From the NCBI GenBank assembly GCA_965208685.1, contig CBDBPL010000007.1, positions 3,658,001-3,722,000 of the forward strand: a stretch of DNA of 64,000 bases. Direction: 5' to 3'. This document shows positions 54,216-62,965 of the stretch, one piece after another (position 1 is the first letter of the stretch; the number at the start of each line of letters is the position of its first letter). The position numbers and the translations under genes are program-made. The notes below the pieces were generated by a model. It made no database searches, had not been told where the DNA came from, and was given only the letters and a program-made list of their open reading frames with translations. This DNA comes from JAJEFO01 sp965208685. Lineage in GTDB: Bacteria > Pseudomonadota > Alphaproteobacteria > Rhodobacterales > Rhodobacteraceae.

Positions 54216-54956
54216 ATGTCCGTTGCCAGGACCCACAGGCAGGCTGTCTGCCGCGTTCCGCACCAGACTCGCGAAAGCTGGGACCGGATCGACGGGACGC
54301 TCGACGCGCAGCGGCCGTTCTGCAACGCGGCCAGGTAGGAACGCACCGACTGCTGCTGGAAGACGGGCAGGAGCATCACGCCCTTCGAACAGTTCAAGGC
54401 GCTGACGGAGTGCCGCCGGGACCTTCCGGAGATGGCGGAATGCCCGGTGGCCATCCAGCGGGGAACGCTCAGGCGGCTCGACGAAGCCTTCCGGCACTGA
54501 TTTCGCCGCGCGAGGAACGGGGGGAAGCCCGGCTTCCCGAATTTCAAGGGGAAGGCGTTCTTCAACAGCACCTCTGCCATCTCCGGCGTCAAGGTCAGGG
54601 GCGGCGCGCTGCAGGCTCCGTCCTTCGGCGCGCTGAAGACACGACGCAAGTTCGGGACCCCGCATCCTGACGGCAAGCCTGTTTCGGCGGTCCTGAAGCG
54701 CGAGCTTGGGAATTGGCACGCCGTCGCCTGCTTCGCGGTCGAGATCGACGGGCCTGCCGACAACGGGCACGTTCTCGAGCCGGACCGGAACGGAGGCCAG
54801 GTCGCGGGCGGCGACGGCGAGCTTCACGAGTTGCCGGACATGGAGCGCCGTGACGCGATGAACGAGGCGTCCGGGATTGGCGCATCCGCATGGCGAGGGG
54901 CGTTCGGGTTGCCGATCCAGGCGAACCGCGAAATCAGTCCGGGAGCCACGATGTGA
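54216..54956 (+). pseudogene. Degraded tnpB (IS200/IS605-type OrfB) relic
   Basis: One reading frame gives recognisable TnpB pieces broken by stops at 54336 (TAG) and 54498 (TGA). TPFEQFKALTECRRDLPEMA, then AECPVAIQRGTLRRLDEAF, GGKPGFPNFKGKAFF and a RuvC-I-like EPDRNGGQVAGGDGE are visible. The rest of the RuvC domain and the zinc finger are missing, and similarity fades after about 54850. No tnpA partner or omega-RNA-like end was recognised. It lies on the opposite strand to rpoB and ppk2 and is clearly inactive. Confidence 0.8.
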
Positions 54957-54993
54957 CTTTCGGGTACATTTCCCCGACTACGAGATGGTCCCG

Positions 54994-55842
54994 TCAGGGA
55001 TACACAGCTGGCACGAGTGTCTGTTCGGAGAATGGTGGCCGGACATATGCACCTGCGTCCTCGCGCTTCGGAAGCTCGATCGACTCCGGCGTCAGATCCG
55101 CGTAGTCCACCATGCTCAACAGATGGCTGATGCAATTCAGCCGCGCGTGCTTCTTCACGTCCGCATTCACGACGTACCAGGGCGCCTGCTTGATGTCCGT
55201 GTGCGCGAACATCTCGTCCTTGGCCTTTGAATAGGCAACCCACCGCCGCCGGGACTCGAGGTCCATCGGACTCAGTTTCCACCGCTTGTGACTCTGATGA
55301 AGGCGTGCCTGAAACCTCTTCTCCTGCTCCTCGTCCGAGACGGAGAACCAGTACTTGATCAGCCTTATGCCGGAACGCACAAGCATGCGTTCGAATTCCG
55401 GGCAGGCGCGCATGAAATCGCGATATTCCTCGTCGGTGCAGAATTCCATGACCCTTTCGACGCCAGCCCGGTTGTACCAGCTCCGGTCGAACATCACCAT
55501 CTCGCCGGCTGCGGGAAGGTGCGGCACATAGCGCTGAAAATACCATTGGGTACGCTCGCGCTCCGTAGGTGCGGGCAGCGCGACTACCCGGCAGATGCGG
55601 GGGCTCAGGTGCTGCGTGATCCGCTTGATGACCCCGCCCTTTCCGGCCGCGTCCCTGCCTTCGAATATTACCACGACCTTGAGTCCCTCGTGCTTGATCC
55701 ACTCAACCATCTTCACGAGTTCGAGCTGCAGCCGGAACAGTTCGCTTGCGTATCGCCGGTTGCCAATTCTTGTCGGGTTGTCTTCGCGCCGGCCGTTCTC
55801 GGATCCGGAATCTGCCACGCTGCCGTTACCGGTGTCAGTCAT
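54994..55842 (-). CDS. ppk2: Polyphosphate kinase 2
   Basis: Nucleotide phosphorylation at the expense of polyphosphate (or the reverse), 282 residues. Walker A FEGRDAAGKGGVIKRIT, the lid module PAPTERERTQWYFQRYVPH and the Walker B-type MVMFDRSWYNRAGVERVM are complete, as is the DLESRRRWVAYSKAKDEMF segment. It appears to be a single-domain class I enzyme, probably producing ATP or GTP from the diphosphate. The ATG at 55842 is preferred over an upstream TTG. It lies in the gap between rplL and rpoB in the same direction. Confidence 0.92.
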   Translation of the reverse strand: MTDTGNGSVADSGSENGRREDNPTRIGNRRYASELFRLQLELVKMVEWIKHEGLKVVVIFEGRDAAGKGGVIKRITQHLSPRICRVVALPAPTERERTQWYFQRYVPHLPAAGEMVMFDRSWYNRAGVERVMEFCTDEEYRDFMRACPEFERMLVRSGIRLIKYWFSVSDEEQEKRFQARLHQSHKRWKLSPMDLESRRRWVAYSKAKDEMFAHTDIKQAPWYVVNADVKKHARLNCISHLLSMVDYADLTPESIELPKREDAGAYVRPPFSEQTLVPAVYP

Positions 55843-56362
55843 GGTAATTGTCGCCCGCCTCTGGCGGCCCTCAAGATGCAATCATCTGACTATGTAGCTT
55901 GAACGTGACAATTGGTCCACTCCCAAAGGAAAGTGCCCGGCCGGCATCCTTGTCACGAGTCAAGCCCGGATTCACCCGTTTCGGCGGACACGGGGGCTCC
56001 GGATCCGGGCACTCCAATTCTCCTTCTGCAGCCACTTCCGTCGTTCATTCCTGACTTTCCGGACGTGCGAAGAGCGAGGGTCTGACCATTTCGCTGTTGC
56101 CCGCACATCGATCGAAAGCCTCCCTACCTTGGCAGGCGCGGCGACGGCGGCATTCGCGCCTGCGGCTTCATGGATGCGACTGCCAGTGCGAATGAAAGGG
56201 TCGATCGATGTTCGATCCGCCTGGTCGCAGGATACGAACGCAGCGCCAAGCCGCCGACAAGCTTGCCGAGGCAATCTGCACAGCCTGGCGCGGCGCCACG
56301 CACCAGACAGTCGCGCCGCTCCTTGCGCCTTCGAGAGCCGTCGCGATGCACTCGCTGAAACG
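55843..56362. other. Intergenic region between ppk2 and rplL
   Basis: About 520 bp without a gene I can support. Short open frames on both strands have no family features. A ppk2 promoter is expected; TTGTCA (55911-55906) on the minus strand is present but without a convincing -10. Confidence 0.4.
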
Positions 56363-56384
56363 GGCCGGCCGGCACTGGCCGGCC
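56363..56384 (-). terminator. Terminator of the rplJL operon
   Basis: GGCCGGCC repeated around the loop GGCACT gives an 8-bp all-GC stem, starting 12 bp after the rplL stop. No T-run, as for the other stems in this genome. It suggests that rplJL transcription ends before ppk2 and rpoBC. Confidence 0.6.
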
Positions 56385-56396
56385 GACCCGCAAGAA

Positions 56397-56783
56397 TCAC
56401 TTGAGCTCGACTTCGGCTCCCACCGCTTCGAGCTTTCCCTTGACCTCCTCGGCCTCGTCCTTGGCAACGCCTTCCTTGACGGCCTTGCCGCCAGCCTCGA
56501 CCAGGTCCTTGGCTTCCTTCAGGCCGAGACCGGTGATTGCGCGCACTTCCTTGATCACGTTGATCTTCTGTGTGCCAAACGACTTGAGGATGACATCGAA
56601 CTCGTGCTTTTCCTCCGCCGCGTCAGCACCGGCATCACCGCCAGCTGCCGGTCCGGCCATCATCACGGCGCCTCCGGCGGCGGGCTCGATGCCATATTCA
56701 TCCTTCAGGATTGTCTTCAGTTCCTGCGCCTCGAGAAGCGTGAGGCCCACGATCTCCTCTGCAAGTTTCTTCAGGTCAGCCAT
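56397..56783 (-). CDS. rplL: 50S ribosomal protein bL12 (L7/L12)
   Basis: Stalk protein that recruits translation GTPases, 128 residues. N-terminal dimerisation domain MADLKKLAEEIVGLTLLEAQ, an Ala/Gly-rich hinge (about 38-55), and the C-terminal domain with FDVILKSFGTQKINVIKEVR and GLGLKEAKDLVEAGGKAVKE. It lies 56 bp after rplJ. A normal relative would be followed by rpoB. Confidence 0.98.
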   Translation of the reverse strand: MADLKKLAEEIVGLTLLEAQELKTILKDEYGIEPAAGGAVMMAGPAAGGDAGADAAEEKHEFDVILKSFGTQKINVIKEVRAITGLGLKEAKDLVEAGGKAVKEGVAKDEAEEVKGKLEAVGAEVELK

Positions 56784-56839
56784 TTCTCAGTTCCGTTCCT
56801 AATTTGCTGCGACGTGCGAACATGATCCACACGCAAGTC

Positions 56840-57358
56840 TCATGCGGCTTCCGCGCGCTCTTCCAAGGTCGAAAGGATGCCTGCCACGTTCGAAGCCGGA
56901 GCTCCGATCGCGCCGGCGAGGTTCGATGCCGGGGCACCGATGCAGCCGACGATCAAGGCAAGCAGCTCTTCCCGAGACGGCATGTCCGCGACAGCCTTCA
57001 CGCCTGCCACGTCCAGCGCCGTTTCGCCCATCGCACCGCCGAGAATGACCAGCTTGGCATTTGCCCTGGAGTATTTCTGGACGACGCGCGCAGCGGCGGC
57101 CACATCCTCCGAATAGGCGAATACCGTCATCCCCGTCAGCAGGTCGGCCAGATGTTCATTTGGCTTTCCTGCCAAGGCAATCCGGGCAAGCCTGTTCTTG
57201 GCGACGCGCACCGATCCGCCGGCCGCGCGCATCTGCCCGCGGAGATCCTGCATCTCGGTGACCGTGAGACCTGCGTAGTGGGCTACGACCACCACGCCAG
57301 AGCTTTCGAAGATCTGGCCGAGCTCCTCGACCACTTTCTCTTTCTGGGCTCTATTCAC
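56840..57358 (-). CDS. rplJ: 50S ribosomal protein uL10
   Basis: Stalk base protein holding the L12 dimers; 172 residues. MNRAQKEKVVEELGQIFESS starts it with GTG at 57358, preceded by GGAGTGAAAC as in many uL10 leaders. Further conserved parts are VVVAHYAGLTVTEMQDLRGQ and VAKNRLARIALAG. rplK and rplA, usually directly upstream, are not in the window. Confidence 0.97.
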   Translation of the reverse strand: MNRAQKEKVVEELGQIFESSGVVVVAHYAGLTVTEMQDLRGQMRAAGGSVRVAKNRLARIALAGKPNEHLADLLTGMTVFAYSEDVAAAARVVQKYSRANAKLVILGGAMGETALDVAGVKAVADMPSREELLALIVGCIGAPASNLAGAIGAPASNVAGILSTLEERAEAA

Positions 57359-57566
57359 AGTTTCACTCCAAATCTGGAGGGTGACCCCTCCGGCTCATCA
57401 CGAGGCCGAAGCCCCAGAAGTCCTTACGGGTCCATCGTGAACAGAGCTTCAGGGCGGACCTGAAGTCAGCATTCCTGCGTTCCCGTCTCAGGCAGGATTT
57501 TACGGCCTTCGCCAACCCGCCGTCTCGGACGATGCCAGGAGAACCTGCTGGGCACGCTCTCCGGAC
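57359..57566 (-). promoter_or_regulatory. uL10 leader of rplJL
   Basis: The about 208-nt leader contains a 7-bp hairpin CTTCAGG/CCTGAAG (57447-57465) and a 6-bp hairpin GGAGGG/CCCTCC (57376-57391) just upstream of GGAGTGAAAC and the GTG start. Position and layout agree with the known L10 leader, to which the uL10-bL12 complex binds to repress its own synthesis. Confidence 0.65.
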
Positions 57567-57572
57567 AGGCGG

Positions 57573-57601
57573 CCTATATGGGCCGAATCGGAACCGTGCA
57601 A
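57573..57601 (-). promoter_or_regulatory. Promoter of rplJL
   Basis: TTGCAC (57601-57596), 17-bp spacer, TATAGG (57578-57573) on the minus strand, about 215 bp before rplJ. Confidence 0.65.
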
Positions 57602-57988
57602 GAGAAAAAAGTCGCGACCGAGAAGCCCGAGTCACCAAAGAATGCTCCCTTCAACCGAACCCCGATGCCGGCCGCACGATCTTCCGCGACGCCAGGATCT
57701 CGGTGCGCCCGAGGAGACGGCGACGCGCCAAGGGACAACTGCGTGCGAGGCAGCGACCGGCTCCGCAGAACGGCATGCCTGCCCGACACTGCCAGAATGC
57801 GGAGGACATCACGGACTTCCAGGATTCGATCAGCCCTGTCGGTTGGTTCGTCGTCCCGATTCCTGTGCCGGCTGTCAGGTTCGACGTCAGGTCAAGGACT
57901 GGCGCCTCCAGGCTCGATGAAGACCAGATCAGGAAACAGGCGGGGTCGGCCAGCTACACGCCGCCTCCCCGCATGTGAGCAGGACGCG
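57602..57988. other. Region between moeA and the rplJ promoter
   Basis: In these 387 bp no gene or repeat was recognised. It lies after the moeA stop and before the rplJ promoter, both genes reading the same way. Confidence 0.4.
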
Positions 57989-59245
57989 TCACCTAAAGCT
58001 GCCATAGGGAATGAAGCGCACCGGGTCGCCGCGCCGGATTTCCCGGGCGTCGTCGCCGATCTCGACCAGGCCGCCAGCCCAGGCCAGCCCCGAAACCCGG
58101 CCGGAACCCTCCGACATGAACGCCTCCGCCGCGCCGTCCGCATTCATGCGGGCGCGAAGGTATTCGCGCCGCCCTGCCTTCTTGGACTTCTCGAAGGCCG
58201 CCGGCACGTTGAATCCCAAGGGCTCGTGCCATCCTTCGCCCCCGAGGACTCCCATGGCCGGGCGGGCAAAGACCAACGTGCAGACCAGTGCCGCAACCGG
58301 ATTCCCCGGCAGGCCGAAGACCGGAACGCCACGCCAGACGCCAAGCGCGAGCGGACGACCTGGCTTCAACGCGATGCGCCAGTCGCCCAGTGATCCCGAT
58401 TCGGCCAGCAGCGCCGACACATGATCCTCGTCCCCGGCCGAAGCCCCTCCTGACGTGAGAATGACATCGGCGTTCCCAGCGCCCGCATCGAGACGCGAGC
58501 GCAGTGCGTCGCGATCGTCCGGGACCAGCCCCAGATCCACCGGTTCCAGCCTCCAGTCCCGGACCAGGGACAAGAGCATGGGCCGGTTCGCATCGTATGT
58601 CCGCGCGGGATCGAAGTCAGCGCCGACCCGCGCAATTTCGCTTCCGGTCGATAGCACGGCGACCCTCAGCCTGCGATGAACTCGAACGTCCGTGACCCCA
58701 GTCGCCACCAGGAGCGCAAGCTCGGGCGGCCCAAGCCGGGTGCCGGCAGGCAACGCCGGTTCGCCCTCGTCGACGTCCTCGCCTTTCAGGCGGGTGTTCG
58801 CGCCCATCTTCACGGGACCCTCGAACGCGATGCTCGCGCCATCCGTCGAGCAGTCCTCTTCCAGCACGACGGTATTGACGCCCGGCGGCAGGAGCGCACC
58901 GGTGAGGATGCGGATGGCATGTCCTTCCGGAACGTGTCCGATGAACGGACACCCTGCAGCCGCACGCCCTTCGACAAGCGGCAACAGCTGGTCACCGGCC
59001 CCTGTGGCGCCGTGCGAGAATCCGTAGCCATCCACGGCCGAATTGGCGCCCGGCGGATTCGCGCGGCGAGCCCGCACCGGCTCTGCCAGCAGCCGGCCGT
59101 GCGCTTCCTCGACAGGCATGAGCTCGCTGTCCACCGACAGGCGCACGGCCTTGCGCAGCCTCTGAAGCGCGTCGTCGACAGGTGTCCAGTCGACTCCGGG
59201 CGGCAGGGCGAAGCAGTCGTTCTTCATGCGCGGCGGCGTCAGCAT
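57989..59245 (-). CDS. moeA: Molybdopterin molybdotransferase MoeA
   Basis: Inserts molybdate into adenylylated molybdopterin, the last step of molybdenum cofactor synthesis. About 418 residues with NDCFALPPGVDWTPVDDALQ near the start, ANPPGANSAVDGYGF, RLRVAVLSTGSEI, the catalytic-domain signature LTSGGASAGDEDHV and FGLPGNPVAALV. Family similarity begins a few residues after the ATG at 59245; an ATG at 59314 (23 residues longer, with a possible ribosome binding site) cannot be excluded. It is third in the mobA-mobB-moeA series. Confidence 0.92.
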   Translation of the reverse strand: MLTPPRMKNDCFALPPGVDWTPVDDALQRLRKAVRLSVDSELMPVEEAHGRLLAEPVRARRANPPGANSAVDGYGFSHGATGAGDQLLPLVEGRAAAGCPFIGHVPEGHAIRILTGALLPPGVNTVVLEEDCSTDGASIAFEGPVKMGANTRLKGEDVDEGEPALPAGTRLGPPELALLVATGVTDVRVHRRLRVAVLSTGSEIARVGADFDPARTYDANRPMLLSLVRDWRLEPVDLGLVPDDRDALRSRLDAGAGNADVILTSGGASAGDEDHVSALLAESGSLGDWRIALKPGRPLALGVWRGVPVFGLPGNPVAALVCTLVFARPAMGVLGGEGWHEPLGFNVPAAFEKSKKAGRREYLRARMNADGAAEAFMSEGSGRVSGLAWAGGLVEIGDDAREIRRGDPVRFIPYGSFR

Positions 59246-59344
59246 CTCGAAAGTCCCGCCTGCGTTCCGAACCTGCGTTGCGGATTCCGGAAAGAAACCG
59301 TGCAGCTCGGACATCGCCGTCCCAGGTTGTCATGACGACGGGAT

Positions 59345-59848
59345 TCAGGCATCCGGCAACCCAAGCTCCTTCGAAATGAAGTCGGCGATCGCGGACGTGT
59401 CGTCGATGTGAAAGGCTGGCCGATCGGACGCCTTGGCACCGCAATCCGATGCGACAGCCCTGATCGTCCGATCGTCGAAAGCGATCAATTCATTACCGGT
59501 CTCCGCTCGGTGCGCCTCGATCTTCGGGTGCAGATCGCGCTTGTAACCCTCGACGAGCACCAGATCCACCGGCCCGAGCTTTGCAAGCAGGGCCGCAAGT
59601 CCCTGCTCCTCTTCGTCACGCAGCTCATGCATCAAGGCCCAGCGCCGCCGGCTTGCAAGCAAGACCTCGGTCGCTCCGGCCACGCGGTGCCGATAGCTGT
59701 CCTTGCCCTCTTGATCCACGTCGAACACGTGATGCGCGTGCTTCAGGGTCGAGACCTTGAGGCCTCGGGCGACGAACTCGGCAACGAGCCGCTCCATGAG
59801 GCCGGTCTTGCCCGAGTTCTTCCAGCCGACGATTCCCCAGACCTTCAT
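59345..59848 (-). CDS. mobB: Molybdopterin-guanine dinucleotide biosynthesis protein MobB
   Basis: GTP-binding accessory protein of cofactor maturation, 167 residues. The P-loop is GWKNSGKTGLMERLV close to the start, followed by STLKHAHHVFDVDQEGKDSY, the conserved SRRRWALMHEL and DLVLVEGYKRDLHPKIEAHR. Its ATG overlaps the mobA stop by four bases (ATGA). Confidence 0.94.
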   Translation of the reverse strand: MKVWGIVGWKNSGKTGLMERLVAEFVARGLKVSTLKHAHHVFDVDQEGKDSYRHRVAGATEVLLASRRRWALMHELRDEEEQGLAALLAKLGPVDLVLVEGYKRDLHPKIEAHRAETGNELIAFDDRTIRAVASDCGAKASDRPAFHIDDTSAIADFISKELGLPDA

Positions 59849-60459
59849 GCCGACTCCAGAAGGTTCTGGGCACGATCGAGATCCTCGGGCGTGTTCACGT
59901 TGAAGAACGGGTCGAACTTGCCGACCGGAAACTCCGCCCTGGCCACGCCATGCCGGTCGGTCCAGTCGACAACCTTGCGAACGCCGTCTGACAATGCGGT
60001 TCTCAGATCATCTCGAAGCGCAACGGGCCAGAGGCCGAAGGTCGGATGCAGCCCGGTCGCGGTGCTGGCAAGCGCTATCTGCCTGCCCTGGTCCGCGGCA
60101 GCATCCAAGAGGCGGGCAACCAGATCGATCGGAAGGAAGGGCGTGTCCGCAGCAGCAGTCACGATGTTCGCAACCTCTCGGCCAGCCGCCCAGTCAAGCC
60201 CCGCCAGGACGCCAGCCAAGGGACCTGCATGCCCGGCGACAGGATCGGCAAGGACCGGCAGGCCGAACTCCGCGAACCGCGCCTCGTCGCCGTTGGCGTT
60301 CAATGCCAGTTCGCCCACCTGAGGCGCAAGCCTTTCGATCACGTGATCCAGCATCGTCCTGTCGCCGATGGCCAGAAGGCCCTTGTCGCCACCGCCCATG
60401 CGGCGGGCCTGGCCGCCGGCCAATATGGTGCCTGAGGGAAGGCTCATGCCCGCAGCCAT
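59845..60459 (-). CDS. mobA: Molybdenum cofactor guanylyltransferase MobA
   Basis: Adds GMP to the molybdenum cofactor to give the guanine-dinucleotide form used by formate dehydrogenases and DMSO-reductase-type enzymes. 204 residues with the nucleotidyltransferase motif ILAGGQARRMGGGDKGLL, the metal/GTP-binding TAAADTPFLPIDL and HPTFGLWP. An ATG at 60447 is an equally possible start. It lies 151 bp after fdhD and is coupled to mobB. Confidence 0.94.
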   Translation of the reverse strand: MAAGMSLPSGTILAGGQARRMGGGDKGLLAIGDRTMLDHVIERLAPQVGELALNANGDEARFAEFGLPVLADPVAGHAGPLAGVLAGLDWAAGREVANIVTAAADTPFLPIDLVARLLDAAADQGRQIALASTATGLHPTFGLWPVALRDDLRTALSDGVRKVVDWTDRHGVARAEFPVGKFDPFFNVNTPEDLDRAQNLLESA

Positions 60460-60610
60460 GCGTCAATCCGACCAATGGATCTCTGCGGCCCGGTTTGGCC
60501 CGGAGCGGTCCGGGAGCCTGACCGCATCGGCGGGTCCGCCGCCAAGGCGACTTGCCCGACTTCCGAGTTCGGCAGCCTCCGCGCCAATTCAGCAGCCCTT
60601 TCTCGTGGCG

Positions 60611-61492
60611 TCATTCGCGACTTCCCTTTCGCTGATGCCTGCGCCCTTCCGACTTCACATGCGCCGGGTCGGCATCCCGAACAAGACGGTGTTCGCCTGA
60701 CAGGCAGACGAAGCGATGCCCCCGCATGCGACCGATCAAGGTCAGGTCAATTTCGCGGGCGATCTCCACGCCCCACGCCGTGAATCCGGACCGGGAGACG
60801 AGCGCGGGAATTCCCATCAGGGCACACTTGATCACCATTTCCGAGGTCAGGCGTCCAGTCGTGTAGAGGATCTTGTCGTCTCCGGACACTTCCTTGCTGA
60901 GCATCCACCCCGCGATCTTGTCGACCGCGTTGTGGCGACCGACATCCTCCATGTAGACCAGCGCCCGGTCCGTCTCGCAGAGTACGGTCCCGTGTATCGC
61001 GCCAGCCGAAAGATAGAGAGACGGCGTCCGGTTTATGGATTGCGCGAGGGAATACAGCCAGGAAGTGCGCAGCGCGGCTTGCGGCAGTGTCAGATCCTCC
61101 AGACCCTCCATGACGTCACCGAAGACGGTGCCCACGGCACACCCGCTTGTTCGGGTCTTTTTCTTGAGCTTTTCCTCGTAGCTGGTCTCGCTGTCGGTGC
61201 GCAGCACGACGGTTTCGAGTTCGGCGTCAAAATCAACGCCAGAGATTTTTTCGCCGGGCTGCAGCATGCCCTGGTTCCGCAGAAATCCTAGTGCCAGGAA
61301 CTCGGGATAGTCGCCGATGGTCATGACTGTCACGATTTCCTGTCCGTTCAGGAATATCGTCAGCGGGCGCTCCTCGACCACTGAAATCTCTGCGCTGGCC
61401 CCGGCTTCGTCGACGCCCTCGACCGCTCGGGTCAGCCGCGTGTCCCCCGGATCGGGAGCGATCAGGTACCGATCAGAGACTTCACGAGCCAT
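60611..61492 (-). CDS. fdhD: Formate dehydrogenase accessory sulfurtransferase FdhD
   Basis: Transfers sulfur to the molybdenum cofactor of formate dehydrogenase; 293 residues. RPLTIFLNGQEIVTVMTIGD, the cysteine segment RTSGCAVGTVFG and DVGRHNAVDKIAGWML are characteristic. The usual CxxC of E. coli is reduced to one Cys here (the second position is Gly/Val), which fits the residue known to be most important. With mobA, mobB and moeA it forms a maturation cluster; the formate dehydrogenase subunits themselves are not in the window. It is divergent from azlC. Confidence 0.94.
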   Translation of the reverse strand: MAREVSDRYLIAPDPGDTRLTRAVEGVDEAGASAEISVVEERPLTIFLNGQEIVTVMTIGDYPEFLALGFLRNQGMLQPGEKISGVDFDAELETVVLRTDSETSYEEKLKKKTRTSGCAVGTVFGDVMEGLEDLTLPQAALRTSWLYSLAQSINRTPSLYLSAGAIHGTVLCETDRALVYMEDVGRHNAVDKIAGWMLSKEVSGDDKILYTTGRLTSEMVIKCALMGIPALVSRSGFTAWGVEIAREIDLTLIGRMRGHRFVCLSGEHRLVRDADPAHVKSEGRRHQRKGSRE

Positions 61493-61550
61493 CCATTGTG
61501 CCCCTTCCTGGCGTGCGCTATGCGCGCCGAACAGAGATTAGGGCCGGACC

Positions 61551-62252
61551 ATGTCCTTAACCACCGGAAAATCCGCTTTTCTCGCAGGATTCATCGCCGG
61601 CATGCCGTTCCTGCTCGTCATTGGCCCGTTCGCCGTGCTGTTCGGCGTTGTCGCCGTGGAGGCCGGGCTGGACATGCCCCAGGCGGTCGGAATGTCGGTC
61701 GTCGTGATCGCAGGATCCGCCCAGCTGACTGCCGTGCAACTGTTGTCGGAGTCGGCGCCCGCTTGGGCGGCAATGGCGGCGGCACTTGCCGTCAACCTGC
61801 GAATGGCAATGTATTCCGCGTCACTTCAGCCGCATCTGGGATCCGCCCCGCTCTGGCAGCGCGTCGTCGTTTCGTACCTGAATTTCGACGTCAGCTATGC
61901 GCTTGGAATCGCTCATTTCGACGAACGGCCCGAACGGCCGACAGAACAAAAGTTCGTCTATTTTCTTGGCACGATCGCGCTGACGGCACCGCTCTGGGTC
62001 GTGGGGACCTTGATTGGCGCGGCAGCGGGCGAAGCGCTGCCCGACAGCGCCTTGATCGACTTTGCCATGCCGATCCTGTTCCTGGCGATCGTGGGACCGA
62101 TGCTGAAGACGCTTGCCCATCTTGCAGCCGCCGTGTCGTCGGCGATAGCGGCAATGCTCCTGTTCTGGTTGCCAACGGGCATCGACCTCCTGGTCGCCGG
62201 CGCAATTGCGATGGCAGTGGGTGCGGAAGTCGAGAGAAGGCGAGGCCGGTGA
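61551..62252 (+). CDS. azlC: AzlC-family branched-chain amino-acid exporter subunit
   Basis: Large membrane subunit (233 residues) of an AzlCD-type exporter for branched-chain amino acids and analogues. Hydrophobic segments predominate, with FLAGFIAGMPFLLVIGPFAV at the start, SVVVIAGSAQLTAVQLL and ALAVNLRMAMYSASLQPHL, the central family pattern. It overlaps azlD by four bases (GTGA). The 58-bp gap to fdhD must hold both divergent promoters. Confidence 0.92.
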   Translation: MSLTTGKSAFLAGFIAGMPFLLVIGPFAVLFGVVAVEAGLDMPQAVGMSVVVIAGSAQLTAVQLLSESAPAWAAMAAALAVNLRMAMYSASLQPHLGSAPLWQRVVVSYLNFDVSYALGIAHFDERPERPTEQKFVYFLGTIALTAPLWVVGTLIGAAAGEALPDSALIDFAMPILFLAIVGPMLKTLAHLAAAVSSAIAAMLLFWLPTGIDLLVAGAIAMAVGAEVERRRGR

Positions 62253-62575
62253 GTCACTCAGCGACCGAGATCTGGGCGATCATCGTCGTGCTGGGCGTGG
62301 GCACGTTCCTGATCCGCTTCTCCTTCCTCGGGTTTGCCGGCGGTCGAAGGATGCCGGACTGGCTGCTTCGTCATTTGCGCTACACGCCCGTCGCAGTGCT
62401 GCCGGGCCTGGTCGCGCCGCTCGTCGCATGGCCGGATGCCGTTGGAGGAAACACCGATCCGGTGCGCCTTGCCGCGGCACTTGCAACGCTGGCCGTTGCC
62501 TTCTGGCGAAAGAACGTCCTTTGGGGCGCATTGGCCGGTGCGACGACTCTCGAAGTTCTCAACTGGATGCTCTGA
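62249..62575 (+). CDS. azlD: AzlD-family exporter subunit
   Basis: Small membrane partner of AzlC, 108 residues with about three to four hydrophobic segments: IIVVLGVGTFLIRFSFLGFA, the conserved LRHLRYTPVAVLPGLVAP, and LATLAVAFWRKNVLWGALAG. It starts with GTG overlapping the azlC stop. The pairing makes the assignment firm; the substrate is inferred from characterised relatives. Confidence 0.9.
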   Translation: MSHSATEIWAIIVVLGVGTFLIRFSFLGFAGGRRMPDWLLRHLRYTPVAVLPGLVAPLVAWPDAVGGNTDPVRLAAALATLAVAFWRKNVLWGALAGATTLEVLNWML

Positions 62576-62704
62576 ATCGCTTCCCTGGTGATCGGCAACC
62601 GCTCTGCTCGGCACGCAGTTGCATCACGATCTGCGGAAATTGCCGAGTCTTCGGCCAGCGGCCTCGCTGCCGAACTTGCGTCCGTGAGAATGCGGCGCGG
62701 AAGC

Positions 62705-62839
62705 TCAGGAATTGAAGATCGCGAGGAAAATCAGGACCAGGAAGCAGACAATCGTAACGTTTTTCACCCAAGTCACGAAGCCCGAGAAAACGGCTTCCTG
62801 ATCTGCAACTTCCATTTCACCGTGCTTGTATTCGGCCAT
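62705..62839 (-). CDS. aa3-type cytochrome c oxidase subunit IV
   Basis: A 44-residue single-span membrane protein, MAEYKHGEMEVADQEAVFSG followed by WVKNVTIVCFLVLIFLAIFN. This matches the small bacterial subunit IV of aa3 cytochrome oxidase found in alphaproteobacteria. It is often encoded away from the main oxidase operon, as here. The ATG at 62839 is set by the family start; the upstream in-frame extension is not real. Confidence 0.88.
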   Translation of the reverse strand: MAEYKHGEMEVADQEAVFSGFVTWVKNVTIVCFLVLIFLAIFNS

Positions 62840-62965
62840 GGTTCCAGTCTCCGGCACACGTACGGACCCTTCAATAGCGCACGGCCCGGGCCCTGTCACC
62901 ACCTGAAATCGCGCAAACGGACGCATTCGCGCATCGAGTCGGAGAACGACGAAGTCTGCACCGTG

